Below, in pieces: positions 53,003 through 62,585 of a DNA stretch of 64,000 nt. Numbering within the stretch: the first letter of the stretch is position 1; the number at the start of each line of letters is the position of its first letter. Below the pieces are notes generated by a model, which saw nothing but the letters and a program-made list of their open reading frames with translations, was not told where the DNA came from and ran no database searches. Both the position numbers and the translations under genes were made by a program. Source of the stretch: Chenggangzhangella methanolivorans (lineage in GTDB: Bacteria; Pseudomonadota; Alphaproteobacteria; Rhizobiales; Methylopilaceae); the NCBI RefSeq assembly GCF_019797865.1, contig NZ_CP081869.1, forward strand, positions 5,036,501-5,100,500, read 5' to 3'.

Positions 53003-54061
53003 TTACGTCTCCTGCAGGCTGCGGCCCTGTCCGGCCTCCGCGTCGGAAAGCTCGGTCAGGACGGCGCCGTGATTGTTGCCGCGCACCACGTCGAACCGGA
53101 GGTTCGTCCGGTCGGCGAAACGCGCGCGAAGGCGGGCGACGGCGGCCTCGGCCGACGCCGGATCGCCGAAGATGGCGAAGCCGGTCGGCCCCCACGAGCT
53201 CTGTCCGACGCCGGTCGCCCCTTCAGCTTCGCTTACGCTTAGCGCGTCTGAGACGTCAGGAGACGTGAAACGTCCGCCCTGAAACTGCGAAAAATGGTCG
53301 CCGAGGCGGCGCTGAATCTCGCTCGCGGCGCGTCCAAAGGCGACCGCGTCGCCGAGCGAGACGGCGGGCATCAACGTCATGAGAGTCAGGCGACAGAGCC
53401 GATCTGCGAGCGCCTCCGGGAACACCGGCAAACGACCCATCGCGCGGGTCTCCTCGCCGCCCGAGAGCCCGCTCATCCCTTCGTCGAAGATCAGGATGAA
53501 GCGCCAGTTTTCCGGGACGGCGACGCGCGAGATGAGCGGCGGCGGGCGGTGGTCGCCAGGCTCGGGCGCGACCGGCTGTCCGCCGTCGAGCAGCACGCCG
53601 CCGCCTTCGAACGCCCCGAGCCCGATCGCCGAGCGCATGCCGCGGCCGATGGCGCGGGAGACCTCGTGGGGCGTCATGGGCGCGCCGCCGACGCGACTCG
53701 CCCCGACGCCGACCGCCAGCGCGAGCTGCGTGCCGGATCCGAGGCCGGCATGGGCGGGCAGCGCCTCCTCCACCGTGACTTTCAGCCGCGGATCGAATTC
53801 CGGGACGGCGCGGGCGAGCGTTTCGATCGTCGCAACGACGCGGGCGGCGTCCGGTCCCTCGGCCGAAAGCGCGTCCGCGGTCTCTATCCTGAGCCGCGTC
53901 ACCGGCCGCTCCACCGCCACGCCGATGCTGCCGAAACGGCGGCCGAGGCTGCCGTTCAGGTCGAGAAAGCCAATGTGCAGCCGTCCGGGCGCGGTGACGC
54001 TGAGCGCCCGGGGGCTGCGCGACTGGCGGCTTCCCCGCTCGTGTTCGGCTTGGCTGTTCAT
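53003..54061 (-). CDS. mptG: Beta-ribofuranosylaminobenzene 5'-phosphate synthase
   Basis: ATG 54061 (an in-frame ATG at 54079 lies 18 bases upstream) gives about 352 residues. GHMP-kinase-fold protein with RLHIGFLDLNGSLGRRFGSI (N-terminal motif), the glycine motif EEALPAHAGLGSGTQLALAV and SSWGPTGFAIFGDP. RFAP synthase joins PRPP and 4-hydroxybenzoate in the first committed step of methanopterin synthesis. Start of the mptG-mtdB-ORF-mch operon; divergent from the pterin dehydratase-fhc operon. Confidence 0.9.
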   Translation of the reverse strand: MNSQAEHERGSRQSRSPRALSVTAPGRLHIGFLDLNGSLGRRFGSIGVAVERPVTRLRIETADALSAEGPDAARVVATIETLARAVPEFDPRLKVTVEEALPAHAGLGSGTQLALAVGVGASRVGGAPMTPHEVSRAIGRGMRSAIGLGAFEGGGVLLDGGQPVAPEPGDHRPPPLISRVAVPENWRFILIFDEGMSGLSGGEETRAMGRLPVFPEALADRLCRLTLMTLMPAVSLGDAVAFGRAASEIQRRLGDHFSQFQGGRFTSPDVSDALSVSEAEGATGVGQSSWGPTGFAIFGDPASAEAAVARLRARFADRTNLRFDVVRGNNHGAVLTELSDAEAGQGRSLQET

Positions 54062-54205
54062 GGGTTTCTTCGATCGCACATTAGGCGTGGAGGGGGTGTG
54101 ACGCCAACCGCGCCTATAAGCCTAAGTCCTTAACCGGGGCCGCGTTGCACGGCCGCGGGCGCCTGTGTAAGCCTCGCCGCAATTCACCAAAAGGGGGACG
54201 CCGAT

Positions 54206-54586
54206 ATGGCTGAAGCCAAGGCCACGACGGTCATTCCGGCCGATGAGGTCGAAAAGCGCCTCGCGAGCGAGCTGCCCAAGTGGAAGCTCGAGGACGGCTG
54301 GATTCGCCGCACCTACAAGACCAACAGCTGGAAGGGCACGCTGATGGTGATCAACACCGTCGGCCACCTCGCCGAGGCCGCCTGGCACCATCCCGACATC
54401 ACCGCGTCCTACGCCTGGGTCGAGGTTCGCCTGATGAGCCACGACGCCAAGGGGATCACGGACCGGGACTTCTCGCTCGCGAAGAAAATCGAGGATGTGG
54501 TGCAGTGGCAGCCGGGCTCGGAAGGGCAGGGCCTCGAGGGCACGCCGCAGGGCGACCAGCGCTTCGCCTACGTGAAATATGACTGA
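54206..54586 (+). CDS. 4a-hydroxytetrahydrobiopterin dehydratase-like protein
   Basis: A 126-residue PCD/DCoH protein. The conserved core is NTVGHLAEAAWHHPDITASY with the His-His-Pro-x-x and later VEVRLMSHDAKGITDRDFSLA. Bacterial PCD proteins in phh operons recycle a biopterin adduct. In H4MPT gene clusters a paralogue occurs and is thought to act on methanopterin. It overlaps fhcB by 8 bases and is the first gene of the fhc operon. Confidence 0.82.
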   Translation: MAEAKATTVIPADEVEKRLASELPKWKLEDGWIRRTYKTNSWKGTLMVINTVGHLAEAAWHHPDITASYAWVEVRLMSHDAKGITDRDFSLAKKIEDVVQWQPGSEGQGLEGTPQGDQRFAYVKYD

Positions 54587-55823
54587 CCAGGCGAGCGGCG
54601 GCGTGACGCATGAGGACGTCGTCTGCCCGTTCTGCGGCCTCGGCTGCGACGACGCGACGTTGAAGGTCTCGGGCGAGGCCGTGGAGGCGGGCGAGGGCGT
54701 GTGCGGACGCGCCGCGGCGCTGTTCCGCCGCGGACCGGAGCCAGCGCCCTCAGCGCGGGTGAACGGCCGCGACGTGCCGCTCGACGTCGCCGTGTCGGCC
54801 GCGGCCGAGCTGCTGGCCGGCGCGCGGTCGCCGGCCTATGCAGGCCTTGGCGCGGATGTCGACGGCGTGCGCGCGATCCTGAAGCTTGCGGCCAAGACCG
54901 GCGGCAGCGTCGATCATTACGCCTCGCCGGGGCTCTACAAAAATCTCGCCTCCTCGCAGCGCAAGGGCTGGATCGCCACGACCTTCGCGGAGGTCCGCAA
55001 CCGCTGCGACCTGTTCGTGGTGGTCGGGCCGGACCCGTCCAAGGCGTTCCACCAGCTCTATTCGCGCGTGACGCCGAAGACCGGTCGGTTCCTCACCGGG
55101 CCGCGCAAGGTGGTGTTTGTCGGCGGCGAGCCGACTGCGGAGGCCAAGGCCCAGCTCGACGGTTCGACAGTCGAGACGATCCCTGTACCCGACAGCGGCC
55201 TCGTCGACGCCATGTCGCGCCTGCAGGCGCTGGTCGCCGGACAGGCGCCGGTCGCCGGCGCGCCGGACCTCGCGCCGCTCGCGGAGGCGCTCAAGTCGGC
55301 CAAGTACGCCGTGCTCGCCTGGAGCGCCTCGTCGCTCGGGGACGACGGCGACCTCGTGGTCGAGCGCGCGGTGTCGGTCGTCGACGCGCTCAACGTCTCG
55401 ACCCGCGCCGCCTGCCTGCCGCTGTCGGGCAAGGACAATCTCACTGGCGCCTATCACGTCTCGCTCTGGACGACGGGCTTTCCGCTCCGCCTCGGCTTCC
55501 GCGACGGCGTTTCCGAGCACGACCAGTCGGCCTATTCGACTGAGGCCGCGCTCGAGGATGCCGACATCCTTGTCTGGACGTCTGCGTTCCGCCCCGAAAA
55601 GCCGCCGTCGTCCGACGCGCAGATCATCGCGATCGCGCATCCAGGAACCGAGTTCGAGCGCGAGCCGGACGTCTTCATTCCCGTCGGTCAGCCCGGCCTC
55701 GACCATGCGGGCCTCGTGTTTCGTGCGGATTCGGTCGTGGGTCTGCCGCTCAAAAAGTATCGCGACGCGGGGCTGAAGAGCGTCGCCGAGGTCGTGACCG
55801 GCATCGCGGAGGCCCAGCCATGA
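54579..55823 (+). CDS. fhcB: Formyltransferase/hydrolase complex subunit B
   Basis: A 414-residue homologue of formylmethanofuran dehydrogenase subunit B. The N-terminal Cys cluster (EDVVCPFCGLGCDDATLKVS) and EGVCGRAAALF resemble the [4Fe-4S] part of FwdB, but the molybdopterin-coordinating region is absent or altered, as in other FhcB proteins. It is a structural or binding subunit of the Fhc complex, which transfers the formyl group from H4MPT to methylofuran and hydrolyses it to formate. Overlaps fhcA by 4 bases (ATGA). Confidence 0.93.
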   Translation: MTDQASGGVTHEDVVCPFCGLGCDDATLKVSGEAVEAGEGVCGRAAALFRRGPEPAPSARVNGRDVPLDVAVSAAAELLAGARSPAYAGLGADVDGVRAILKLAAKTGGSVDHYASPGLYKNLASSQRKGWIATTFAEVRNRCDLFVVVGPDPSKAFHQLYSRVTPKTGRFLTGPRKVVFVGGEPTAEAKAQLDGSTVETIPVPDSGLVDAMSRLQALVAGQAPVAGAPDLAPLAEALKSAKYAVLAWSASSLGDDGDLVVERAVSVVDALNVSTRAACLPLSGKDNLTGAYHVSLWTTGFPLRLGFRDGVSEHDQSAYSTEAALEDADILVWTSAFRPEKPPSSDAQIIAIAHPGTEFEREPDVFIPVGQPGLDHAGLVFRADSVVGLPLKKYRDAGLKSVAEVVTGIAEAQP

Positions 55824-57478
55824 GCGCGGTGCGCATCACCAACGGCAAGGTTCTGGACCCGGCGAACGGCGAGGCCGCGACGCTGCGCGACGTCGTCGTG
55901 GTGGACGGCCGCGTGGCCGCCGCCGACGCCGCGCCCGCGAACGCCGAGACCATCGACGCCAAGGGCGGGATCGTCATGGCGGGCGCCATCGACATCCACA
56001 GCCACATCGCCGGCGGCAAGTCGAACATCTCGCGTCTGCTGATGTCCGAGGAGCAGCGGGCGATCCGCGAACCCAAGGGCGAGTTCTGCGGCTGCGGCGG
56101 CGGGCTCTCGACCATGACCGCCCACGCCACCGGCTGCCGCTACGCCGAGATGGGCTATACGGCGGTGTTCGAGCCCGCGATGGTCGCGTCCAACGCGCGC
56201 CACATGCACGCCGAGATGGCCGACATCCCGTTCCTCGACACCGGCGGCTATCTGGTGCTCGGCAACGACGACAAGCTGCTGGACTTCATCGCCACCGGCG
56301 CGAGCCAGCAGGAGGTCAACGACTACGTGGCCTGGATGCTGGCCGCGACCAAGACCATGGCGATCAAGATCGTCAATCCGGGCGGCATCAACGCGTTCAA
56401 GTTCAACCAGCGAAAGCTTGATCTCGACGAGCAGAACGAGCGCTACGGCGTCACGCCCCGCAAGGTTCTGCAGACGCTGGTGAAGGCGGTGAAGGAGCTG
56501 GGGCTCGCCCATCCGATCCACCTCCACGGCTGCAATCTCGGCGTTCCCGGCAACGAGCAGACGACGCTCGACACGATCGCGGCCGCCGAGGGCCTGCCGC
56601 TGCACCTGACGCATGTGCAGTTCCACAGCTACGGGACCGAGGGCGACCGCAAGTTCTCCTCCGGCGCGGCCAAGATCGCGGAAGCGGTCAACAAGAACCC
56701 CAACATCACAGTTGATGTCGGGCAGGTGATGTTCGGCCAGACGGTGACCGCCTCGGCCGACCTTATGTCCCAGTACCGCAACCGCGGCATCGCCACGCCG
56801 AAGCGCTGGCTCGGCATGGACATGGAGATGGACGCGGCCTGCGGGATCGTGCCTTTCGAATACAAAGACAAGAACTTCGTCAACGCGCTGCAATGGGCGA
56901 TCGGGCTGGAGCTGTTCCTGCTCATCGAAGACCCTTGGCGCGTGTTCCTGACGACCGACCATCCGAACGGCGGCCCGTTCACCACCTATCCGCACCTCAT
57001 CAAGCTGCTGATGGACCGCAGTTTTCGCGAGGAGCAGTTCGCGCGGCTCAACAAGGCGGCGCGCAAGGCCTCGAACCTGCTCGAGATCAAGCGCGAATAC
57101 ACGCTCGAAGAGATCGCGATCGTCACCCGCGCGGCGCCGGCGAAGATCCTCGGCCTCACCGACCGCGGCCACCTCGGCGCGGGCGCGGTCGGCGACGTAG
57201 TGGTCTACCGCGAGGACAAGGACCGCGAGGCCATGTTCCAGAAGGCTGACTACGTGCTGAAGGACGGCCGCGTCATCGTGAAGGACGGAGAGATCGTCGA
57301 TCTCGTCTATGGCCGCACGCATCAGGTCGCGCCGGACTACGACAAGTCGATGGACTCCAAGATGGACCGCTGGTTCGACGAGGCGATGGGCTACAAGGCG
57401 AAGACCTTCAGGCTCTCCGACGACGAGATCCGCGGCGGGCGAGGGACCGTGCGCCACCAGACCGTGAGGGCGTCATGA
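55820..57478 (+). CDS. fhcA: Formyltransferase/hydrolase complex subunit A
   Basis: A 552-residue amidohydrolase-fold protein, homologous to FwdA. GAIDIHSHIAGGKSNISRLL carries the metal-binding His-x-His, TTDHPNGGPFTTYPHLIKLL another His/Asp site, and VAVFEPAMVA... positions the core. It is the hydrolase subunit that releases formate from formyl-methylofuran. Between fhcB and fhcD, overlapping each by 4 bases, so the four Fhc genes are one coupled operon. Confidence 0.95.
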   Translation: MSAVRITNGKVLDPANGEAATLRDVVVVDGRVAAADAAPANAETIDAKGGIVMAGAIDIHSHIAGGKSNISRLLMSEEQRAIREPKGEFCGCGGGLSTMTAHATGCRYAEMGYTAVFEPAMVASNARHMHAEMADIPFLDTGGYLVLGNDDKLLDFIATGASQQEVNDYVAWMLAATKTMAIKIVNPGGINAFKFNQRKLDLDEQNERYGVTPRKVLQTLVKAVKELGLAHPIHLHGCNLGVPGNEQTTLDTIAAAEGLPLHLTHVQFHSYGTEGDRKFSSGAAKIAEAVNKNPNITVDVGQVMFGQTVTASADLMSQYRNRGIATPKRWLGMDMEMDAACGIVPFEYKDKNFVNALQWAIGLELFLLIEDPWRVFLTTDHPNGGPFTTYPHLIKLLMDRSFREEQFARLNKAARKASNLLEIKREYTLEEIAIVTRAAPAKILGLTDRGHLGAGAVGDVVVYREDKDREAMFQKADYVLKDGRVIVKDGEIVDLVYGRTHQVAPDYDKSMDSKMDRWFDEAMGYKAKTFRLSDDEIRGGRGTVRHQTVRAS

Positions 57479-58371
57479 TCCTGAACGGCGTCGAGATCCG
57501 CGACAGTTTCGCGGAAGCCTTCCCGATGGTCGGCACGCGGCTGATCATCACCGCCGACACGGCCAAATGGGCCATGATCGCGGCCAAGACCATGACGGGC
57601 TTCGCCACTTCCGTGATCGGCTGCGGCTGCGAGGCCGGCGTCGAGCGCGAGGTGCCGGCTGAAGAGACGCCGGACGGTCGCCCAGGCGTTGCGGTGCTCA
57701 TCTTCGCGATGGACATCAAGGGCCTGAAGTCGATCGTGCCGAACCGCATCGGCCAGTGCGTGCTGACCTCGCCGACCTCGGCCTGCTACGCAGGCGTCGA
57801 GGGCGGCGACTCGATCTCGATCGGCAAGGCGCTCAAATATTTCGGCGACGGCTGGCAGATCGCCAAGAACGTCAACGGCAAGCGCATCTGGCGTATCCCC
57901 GTCATGGAAGGCGAGTTCGTCTGCGACCATGAGACCGGCTCGGTCTCGGGCGTCGGGGGCGGCAACATCCTGATCCTCGCGACCTCGCGCGGCGAGGCGC
58001 TGCAGGCGGCGGAAGCCGCTGCGGAAGCGATGAGCAAGGTGCCGGGCAACATCCTGCCGTTCCCCGGCGGGATAGTGCGCTCGGGCTCGAAGGTCGGCTC
58101 GAAATACGCCGGCATGTTCGCCTCGACCAACAACGCCTACTGCCCGACGCTGCGCGCTCAGGGTCAGACCGCGCTGCCGCCCGAGGTCGCCTCGGTGATG
58201 GAGATCGTCATCGACGGCGTCTCGGAGAAGGCGGTGTCGGACTGCACGCGGGCGGGCATCGAGGCGGTCGTCGCGCTCGGCCGCGCCAAGGGCGTGGTGG
58301 CGATCGACGCCGGCAATTACGGCGGCAATCTCGGGCCGTTCCACTTCAAGCTCCGGGAGATCATGAAGTGA
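57475..58371 (+). CDS. fhcD: Formyltransferase/hydrolase complex subunit D (Ftr)
   Basis: A 298-residue formyl-H4MPT:methylofuran formyltransferase. Ftr features are MILNGVEIRDSFAEAFPMVG at the N-terminus, AKTMTGFATSVIGCGCEAGV and FPGGIVRSGSKVGSKYAGMF. It moves the formyl group between H4MPT and methylofuran. It follows fhcA and overlaps fhcC by 4 bases. All Ftr landmarks are intact in this copy. Confidence 0.96.
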   Translation: MILNGVEIRDSFAEAFPMVGTRLIITADTAKWAMIAAKTMTGFATSVIGCGCEAGVEREVPAEETPDGRPGVAVLIFAMDIKGLKSIVPNRIGQCVLTSPTSACYAGVEGGDSISIGKALKYFGDGWQIAKNVNGKRIWRIPVMEGEFVCDHETGSVSGVGGGNILILATSRGEALQAAEAAAEAMSKVPGNILPFPGGIVRSGSKVGSKYAGMFASTNNAYCPTLRAQGQTALPPEVASVMEIVIDGVSEKAVSDCTRAGIEAVVALGRAKGVVAIDAGNYGGNLGPFHFKLREIMK

Positions 58372-59153
58372 CCGGGCTCGTCCTCACCCCGCGCGAAGAG
58401 TTCGAGGCGCGCGTCGATCTCGGCGGCATGCTGCCGGGCATGGCGGATCTGGCCAAGCACAAGATCGGCTATGGCGGATCGACGGTGGAGCTTGGCGAAT
58501 TGTTCGACGTGTCGGGCTCAGCCAATGGCCGTCTGACGATCGAAGGCGGCGGGCGGCTCGACCGCGTCGGCGCGCGGCTGGTTGAAGGCGAAATCGTCGT
58601 GAAGGGCGATGTCGGGCATTCGCTGGGCTCGCGCATGACCGGCGGGGCGATCGTGGTCGACGGCTCCGCAGGTGATTTCACTGCGGCGGAGATTTCCGGC
58701 GGAAAGGTCGCGGTGGCGGGCTCAGTCGGCGCGCATCTCGGCGCGGCGGGTGACGGCTCCCGGCGCGGCATGAGCGGCGGCGTGGTGGTGGTGGCGGGCT
58801 CGGCCGGCCGCCGCGCCTGCGAGCGCCTGCGCGGCGGCGTGGTGGTGGTGGGCGGCGACGTCGCGGAAGAAGCCGCGACCGACCTCATAGCGGGGTCGCT
58901 CGCGGTCGCGGGCAAGTTGGGCGCGAACGCCGGCCGCGGCATGAAGCGCGGGACGCTCTTCCTGCGTTCCGCCGATGGCCTCGCGTCGGGGTTCCATGAC
59001 GCCGGCGACCATGACCTCGTCATGCTGCGCGTGCTGGTCCGCCGTTCGCCGGAGCTTGCGGCGTTCCTCGGCAAGGACGTGACCAAGGCGCGCCGCTACG
59101 CCGGCGACCTCAACATCGCCGGCAAGGGCGAGGCGCTGATCGTCAGCCGCTAG
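58368..59153 (+). CDS. fhcC: Formyltransferase/hydrolase complex subunit C
   Basis: A 261-residue protein homologous to FwdC, with the right-handed beta-helix repeat of glutamate-synthase alpha C-terminal domains: repeated G-G-x-x-x-V-x-G units such as MTGGAIVVDGSAGDFTAAEI and GMSGGVVVVAGSAGRRACER. Structural/binding subunit of the Fhc complex. Last gene of the fhcBADC operon. Its end overlaps a convergent membrane-protein gene by 11 bases. Confidence 0.94.
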   Translation: MTGLVLTPREEFEARVDLGGMLPGMADLAKHKIGYGGSTVELGELFDVSGSANGRLTIEGGGRLDRVGARLVEGEIVVKGDVGHSLGSRMTGGAIVVDGSAGDFTAAEISGGKVAVAGSVGAHLGAAGDGSRRGMSGGVVVVAGSAGRRACERLRGGVVVVGGDVAEEAATDLIAGSLAVAGKLGANAGRGMKRGTLFLRSADGLASGFHDAGDHDLVMLRVLVRRSPELAAFLGKDVTKARRYAGDLNIAGKGEALIVSR

Positions 59154-59643
59154 GCTTCGTCGCGAGCCGGGAGAATACGAGGCCGCCGACCAGGCCCGTC
59201 GCGCACATCGCCGCGAGGCCGAACGGGCCTCGCACGGCACCGACGAGCGTCGGCATCGGGGTGAAGTGCCCCATCAGCCCGAAGGCGGCGAACAATCCCA
59301 GCACGCCGGCGAGCGAAAACAGGATCGTCGGGCTTCTGTCGGCGAGCCACACGAAAACGCCCGCGACGAGAAACGCCGGAGCCATGGCGGCGCCGGCGAT
59401 CGCGGCCATCACGGGCCCGAAGCCCAGCATGTCCTCTGCGGTGGTGGCGGCGCGAAGGCCGAGCGGCACGGCCGGCCCGATCGACTCGATCGCCGCGATG
59501 TTGATCTGGGTCTGCAGGACGCTCCCCAAAACCGCCGTCGCCGCGACGGCCGCGAGGAAGGCGATGGCGACTCGGGCAAGGCGGGCGAGGGTCAAAGGCG
59601 GCTTTCTAACATGTGGCGAACGTTCATCGCCCACTGCGGTCAT
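59143..59643 (-). CDS. Hypothetical four-helix membrane protein
   Basis: A membrane protein with four hydrophobic helices (VAIAFLAAVAATAVLGSVLQ; MAAIAGAAMAPAFLVAGVFV; TILFSLAGVLGLFAAFGLMG; and LAAMCATGLVGGLVFSRLA). The ATG at 59643 falls in a palindromic repeat; the true start may be TTG 59595, giving LTLARLARVAIAFLAA as the N-terminus. Family not recognised; it appears unconnected with fhc. Convergent overlap with fhcC by 11 bases is real in sequence. Confidence 0.6.
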   Translation of the reverse strand: MTAVGDERSPHVRKPPLTLARLARVAIAFLAAVAATAVLGSVLQTQINIAAIESIGPAVPLGLRAATTAEDMLGFGPVMAAIAGAAMAPAFLVAGVFVWLADRSPTILFSLAGVLGLFAAFGLMGHFTPMPTLVGAVRGPFGLAAMCATGLVGGLVFSRLATKPSG

Positions 59644-59731
59644 GCCCGGTGGAGCCGGGCATCCACGACTTGGTCGTCGAACGCAGCGCTTGCAAAGTCG
59701 TGGATACCCGCGGGAAGACGCGGGCATGACG
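59638..59731. repeat. Family C-type palindromic repeat, copy 3
   Basis: GTCATGCCCGG-TGGAG-CCGGGC-ATCCACGAC and GTCGTGGATACCCGCGGG...CGGGCATGAC, inverted arms. More diverged than the copies at 29524 and 49815. Confidence 0.75.
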
Positions 59732-59876
59732 GGAGGTTCACGAGTCGATCGACACGCCGTTCTAGCGTGATCTCCTCCAGCCGAAAGCCCGCCTCTCCGG
59801 GACTTGATTGGGCTTTCACGTCCTGCTCGCCATATCCGCCGCGAGCCGCTCCGGCGTTCGCGGCGCGGAGCATCCC

Positions 59877-60998
59877 TTGCGACTGATCCTTCTCGCCGTC
59901 TCAATCATGGCCGCAGCGGCGTTCCCGCCGGCGCGGGCCGAGCCCATCCCGCGCGTCGATCCCTCCACCTACCGCGTCGAGACGGTCGTTTACGGGTTCC
60001 TCATGCCGTGGTCGGTCACGGTTCTCCCAATGGCCGCCGCCTCGTGACGGAACTCGGCGGGCGCCTCATGGCGCTCGAGACGGACGGGTCCAGAACCGCG
60101 ATCCGGATCGGATCTCTTCCGGACGTCTATTTCACGAAGAAGACCGGCCTCATGGACGTCGCGGCCGATCCTGAGTTTTCCTCCAACGGCCTGATCTACC
60201 TGACGTTCGCCTATGGACGCCGCGAGGCCAACAACACCCGGCTCGTCCGCGCGCGGCTCGACGGCGACGCGCTCCGTGACATGCGCGTGCTGTTCAGCGC
60301 GACGCCCAAGGCGGGGAATTCGCATTACGGCGGCCGCATCGCCTTCCTGCCGGACGGGACGCTGCTCCTGACGCTCGGCGACGGTTTCGACCGGCGCGAG
60401 GACGCTCAGGACCTGTCGAACCATCTCGGCAAGCTCGTGCGCCTCGATCGCGAGGGCAGGGCCCCGGCCGACAACCCGTTCGTCGCGCGCGCGGGCGCCG
60501 CGCCGGAGGTGTTCAGCCTCGGGCACCGCAACGTGCAGGGCGTGGTGGTCGATCCCGCGGACGGCTCGATCCTGATCTCCGAGCACGGGCCGCGCGGGGG
60601 GCGACGAGATCAAACCGCGTGTCGCCGGGCAAGAACTACGGCTGGCCGATCGTCACCGGCGGACTCGACTACACCTTCGCGCGCGTCTCGCCGTTTCGGG
60701 ACTTGCCGGCTATGAGCCGCCGCTCCTCGAATGGACGCCCTCAATCGCGCCTGCGGGCCTCGCGATCTACGATGGCGACCTGTTCCCGGGCTGGCGCGGC
60801 GACCTACTGGTGCCGGCGCTGAAGGAGAAGGCGGTGCGGCGCGTGAGGCGCGAGGGCGGCCGCATCGTGGGGCAGGACCTGCTTCTGGCCGAACGTGGCG
60901 AGCGGATCCGCGACGTGAAGGTCGCGCCCGACGGCTCGATCCTCGTGCTGACCGACGGGCCCAAGGCGCGCCTGCTGCGGCTGACGCGGGCGCGCTGA
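59877..60998 (+). CDS. PQQ-dependent sugar dehydrogenase (several frameshifts)
   Basis: Pieces in different frames together make about 373 residues of a soluble/periplasmic aldose (YliI-like) dehydrogenase. TTG 59877 begins a signal peptide (LRLILLAVSIMAAAAFPPAR). VDPSTYRVETVVYGFLMPWS, NSHYGGRIAFLPDGTLLLTL and DNPFVARAGAAPEVFSLGHR are family motifs. Indels lie near 60036 (C lost), 60600 (G gained), 60613 (A gained) and about 60695 (a base lost). PQQ enzymes suit a methylotroph. Substrate and start are uncertain. Confidence 0.78.
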
Positions 60999-61002
60999 AA
61001 CG

Positions 61003-61030
61003 AAAAAGGCGCTCCGAAGAGCGCCTTTTG
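61003..61030. terminator. Bidirectional terminator between the sugar dehydrogenase gene and rpmG
   Basis: AAAAGGCGCTC-CGAA-GAGCGCCTTTT: an 11-bp stem with a stable tetraloop, A-tract on the left and T-tract on the right. It serves both convergent genes. Confidence 0.9.
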
Positions 61031-61054
61031 GCGTTCAGTCCAGAGAACCCAGGA

Positions 61055-61222
61055 TCACTTGATCTTGGTTTCCTTGAAGTCGACGTGCTTGCGCACGACC
61101 GGGTCATACTTCTTCATGACCATCTTTTCGGTCTTGGTGCGCGAGTTCTTGCTGGTCACGTAGAAGGTGCCGGTGTCGGCGGTGCTCAGCAGTTTGATCT
61201 TGATGTTGGCGGCCTTCGCCAT
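61055..61222 (-). CDS. rpmG: 50S ribosomal protein L33
   Basis: A 55-residue protein too short for most ORF lists. MAKAANIKIKLLSTADTGTF and YVTSKNSRTKTEKMVMKKYD then PVVRKHVDFKETKIK match L33. It lacks the zinc-binding Cys pairs of the C+ form, as in most proteobacteria. Bidirectional terminator lies 25 bases after the stop. The genes beyond (Nudix, DUF983, rnr) form the neighbourhood seen in many alphaproteobacteria. Confidence 0.96.
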   Translation of the reverse strand: MAKAANIKIKLLSTADTGTFYVTSKNSRTKTEKMVMKKYDPVVRKHVDFKETKIK

Positions 61223-61320
61223 GTGAGAAGTCCTCGAACGGGCGGACGTCGCGCCCGCGAAAAGTCTGACGTCCAGACGGTCTGGATTGGAGCGCGCAAG
61301 CTACTCAGGAACGCCGGAAG

Positions 61321-62485
61321 TCAAGGCGCCCGGGCGGCTTTGGCGCCGAAGGCGGCGACGGCCGCGTAAGCCGCCAGCATCAGCGCGATCAGGGCCGGGG
61401 CGCCGTGCGGATTCCAGACGTCCATGCCGACGCCAAGCACCGGCGGGCCGACCAGCATGCCGAAGGGTACATCATCACGAAGGCGGCGTTGGCGGTGGCG
61501 AGGTCGACCCCTGAGAATCGCTCGCCCAGCATCGCAAGACCAACGGTGTAGAGGCCCGTGATGACGCTGCCCCAGACGGTGGCCAGCGCGAAATAGGCGA
61601 TGATCGAGCCTTGCGTCAGCGGGATCGCCGCCGCGCCCACCGCGCAGCCCGCGCCGATGAGGATCAGAAGCTTGCGCCGGTCCATCCGGTCCGACAGCAG
61701 GCCCATGGGGATCTGCGACACGACGTTGCCGAGCGCGACCGCCGAGCCGATGAGCGCGGCGGCGTCGGCGTCAAGCCCGGTGCGCACCCCGTAGAGCGGC
61801 AGGAAGGTGAAGGCTCCGGTCTCGATCGCTCCGAAGGTGAAGCCCGCAAGCGTTGCGGCTGGCGCGAGGCGGATGAAGAACAGCACGCCGCGGCCGGGCT
61901 CGGGCTTCTCGATCGTCGGCGCGCCGGCCCCGAACAGGAGAATCGGGACCATGGCGACGACGAACAGCGCCGCGCCGACGAGATAGGGCAGGAGGCTCGC
62001 GGTCCCGGTCATCACGAGAATCGCTGGCCCCGCGGCGAAGCCGAGAGACAGTGCGGTGACGTAGGCCCCATCACCACGCCGCGCTGCTGGGGCGGGGCGA
62101 GCGAGGTGATCCAGAACTCCGACAGCACGAACATCGCGCCGAGGCTGACCCCAAGCGCGAAGCGCAGCGGAAACCAGGTCCAGAGCGGCCAGGGGGCCGC
62201 GAAGCCGAGCATGGTCGCCGCCCCGAGCGCGAGCGCGAGGAACAGGAGAGGGCGCACGCCGAGTATCGCGGCCGCGCGGGGGATGAGGGGCGTCGCCGCC
62301 AGCACCGCGACTCCGCCCATGGCGGTGTTGGCGCCGATGAAGGTTCCCGAGGCCCCGCGCGCCTCCATGGCGAAGGCGAGCAGTGGCACCGACAGTGCAA
62401 GGCTCACGCCCGCAGTGGTGATGCAGGCGATCGCGGCGATGATCGGGGGAGTGAGGAGGCTTTTGAAGCTCGTGCGGGCGGTCAT
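61321..62485 (-). CDS. MFS transporter, YcaD-like (two frameshifts)
   Basis: From ATG 62485, about 388 residues with 12 helices in three frames. MTARTSFKSLLTPPIIAAIA begins it; MGAYVTALSLGFAAGPAIL (frame restored by one G near 62066) follows helix 4; DRMDRRKLLILIGAGCAVGA is the conserved cytoplasmic loop; MMYPFGMLVGPPVLGVGM (one C restored near 61465) begins helix 11. A general drug/sugar proton antiporter, substrate unknown. Ends 98 bases before the rpmG start, on the same strand. Confidence 0.8.
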
Positions 62486-62585
62486 GGCGCGCTGTCTGGA
62501 GCACGGCGCGGGGCGGAACGCCAGTGTCTCGGGCGCAATGGGAAAAATGCCGCTGCTGTGGAGACGGCGCACGCCACGCCAACCG

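Noticed and set aside
3616..62485. Treating the 15 broken genes as pseudogenes
   Set aside because: Breaks are one-base changes in short homopolymers, the second halves keep all motifs, and essential genes (prk, mtdB) are affected. I annotate spanning CDS features instead.
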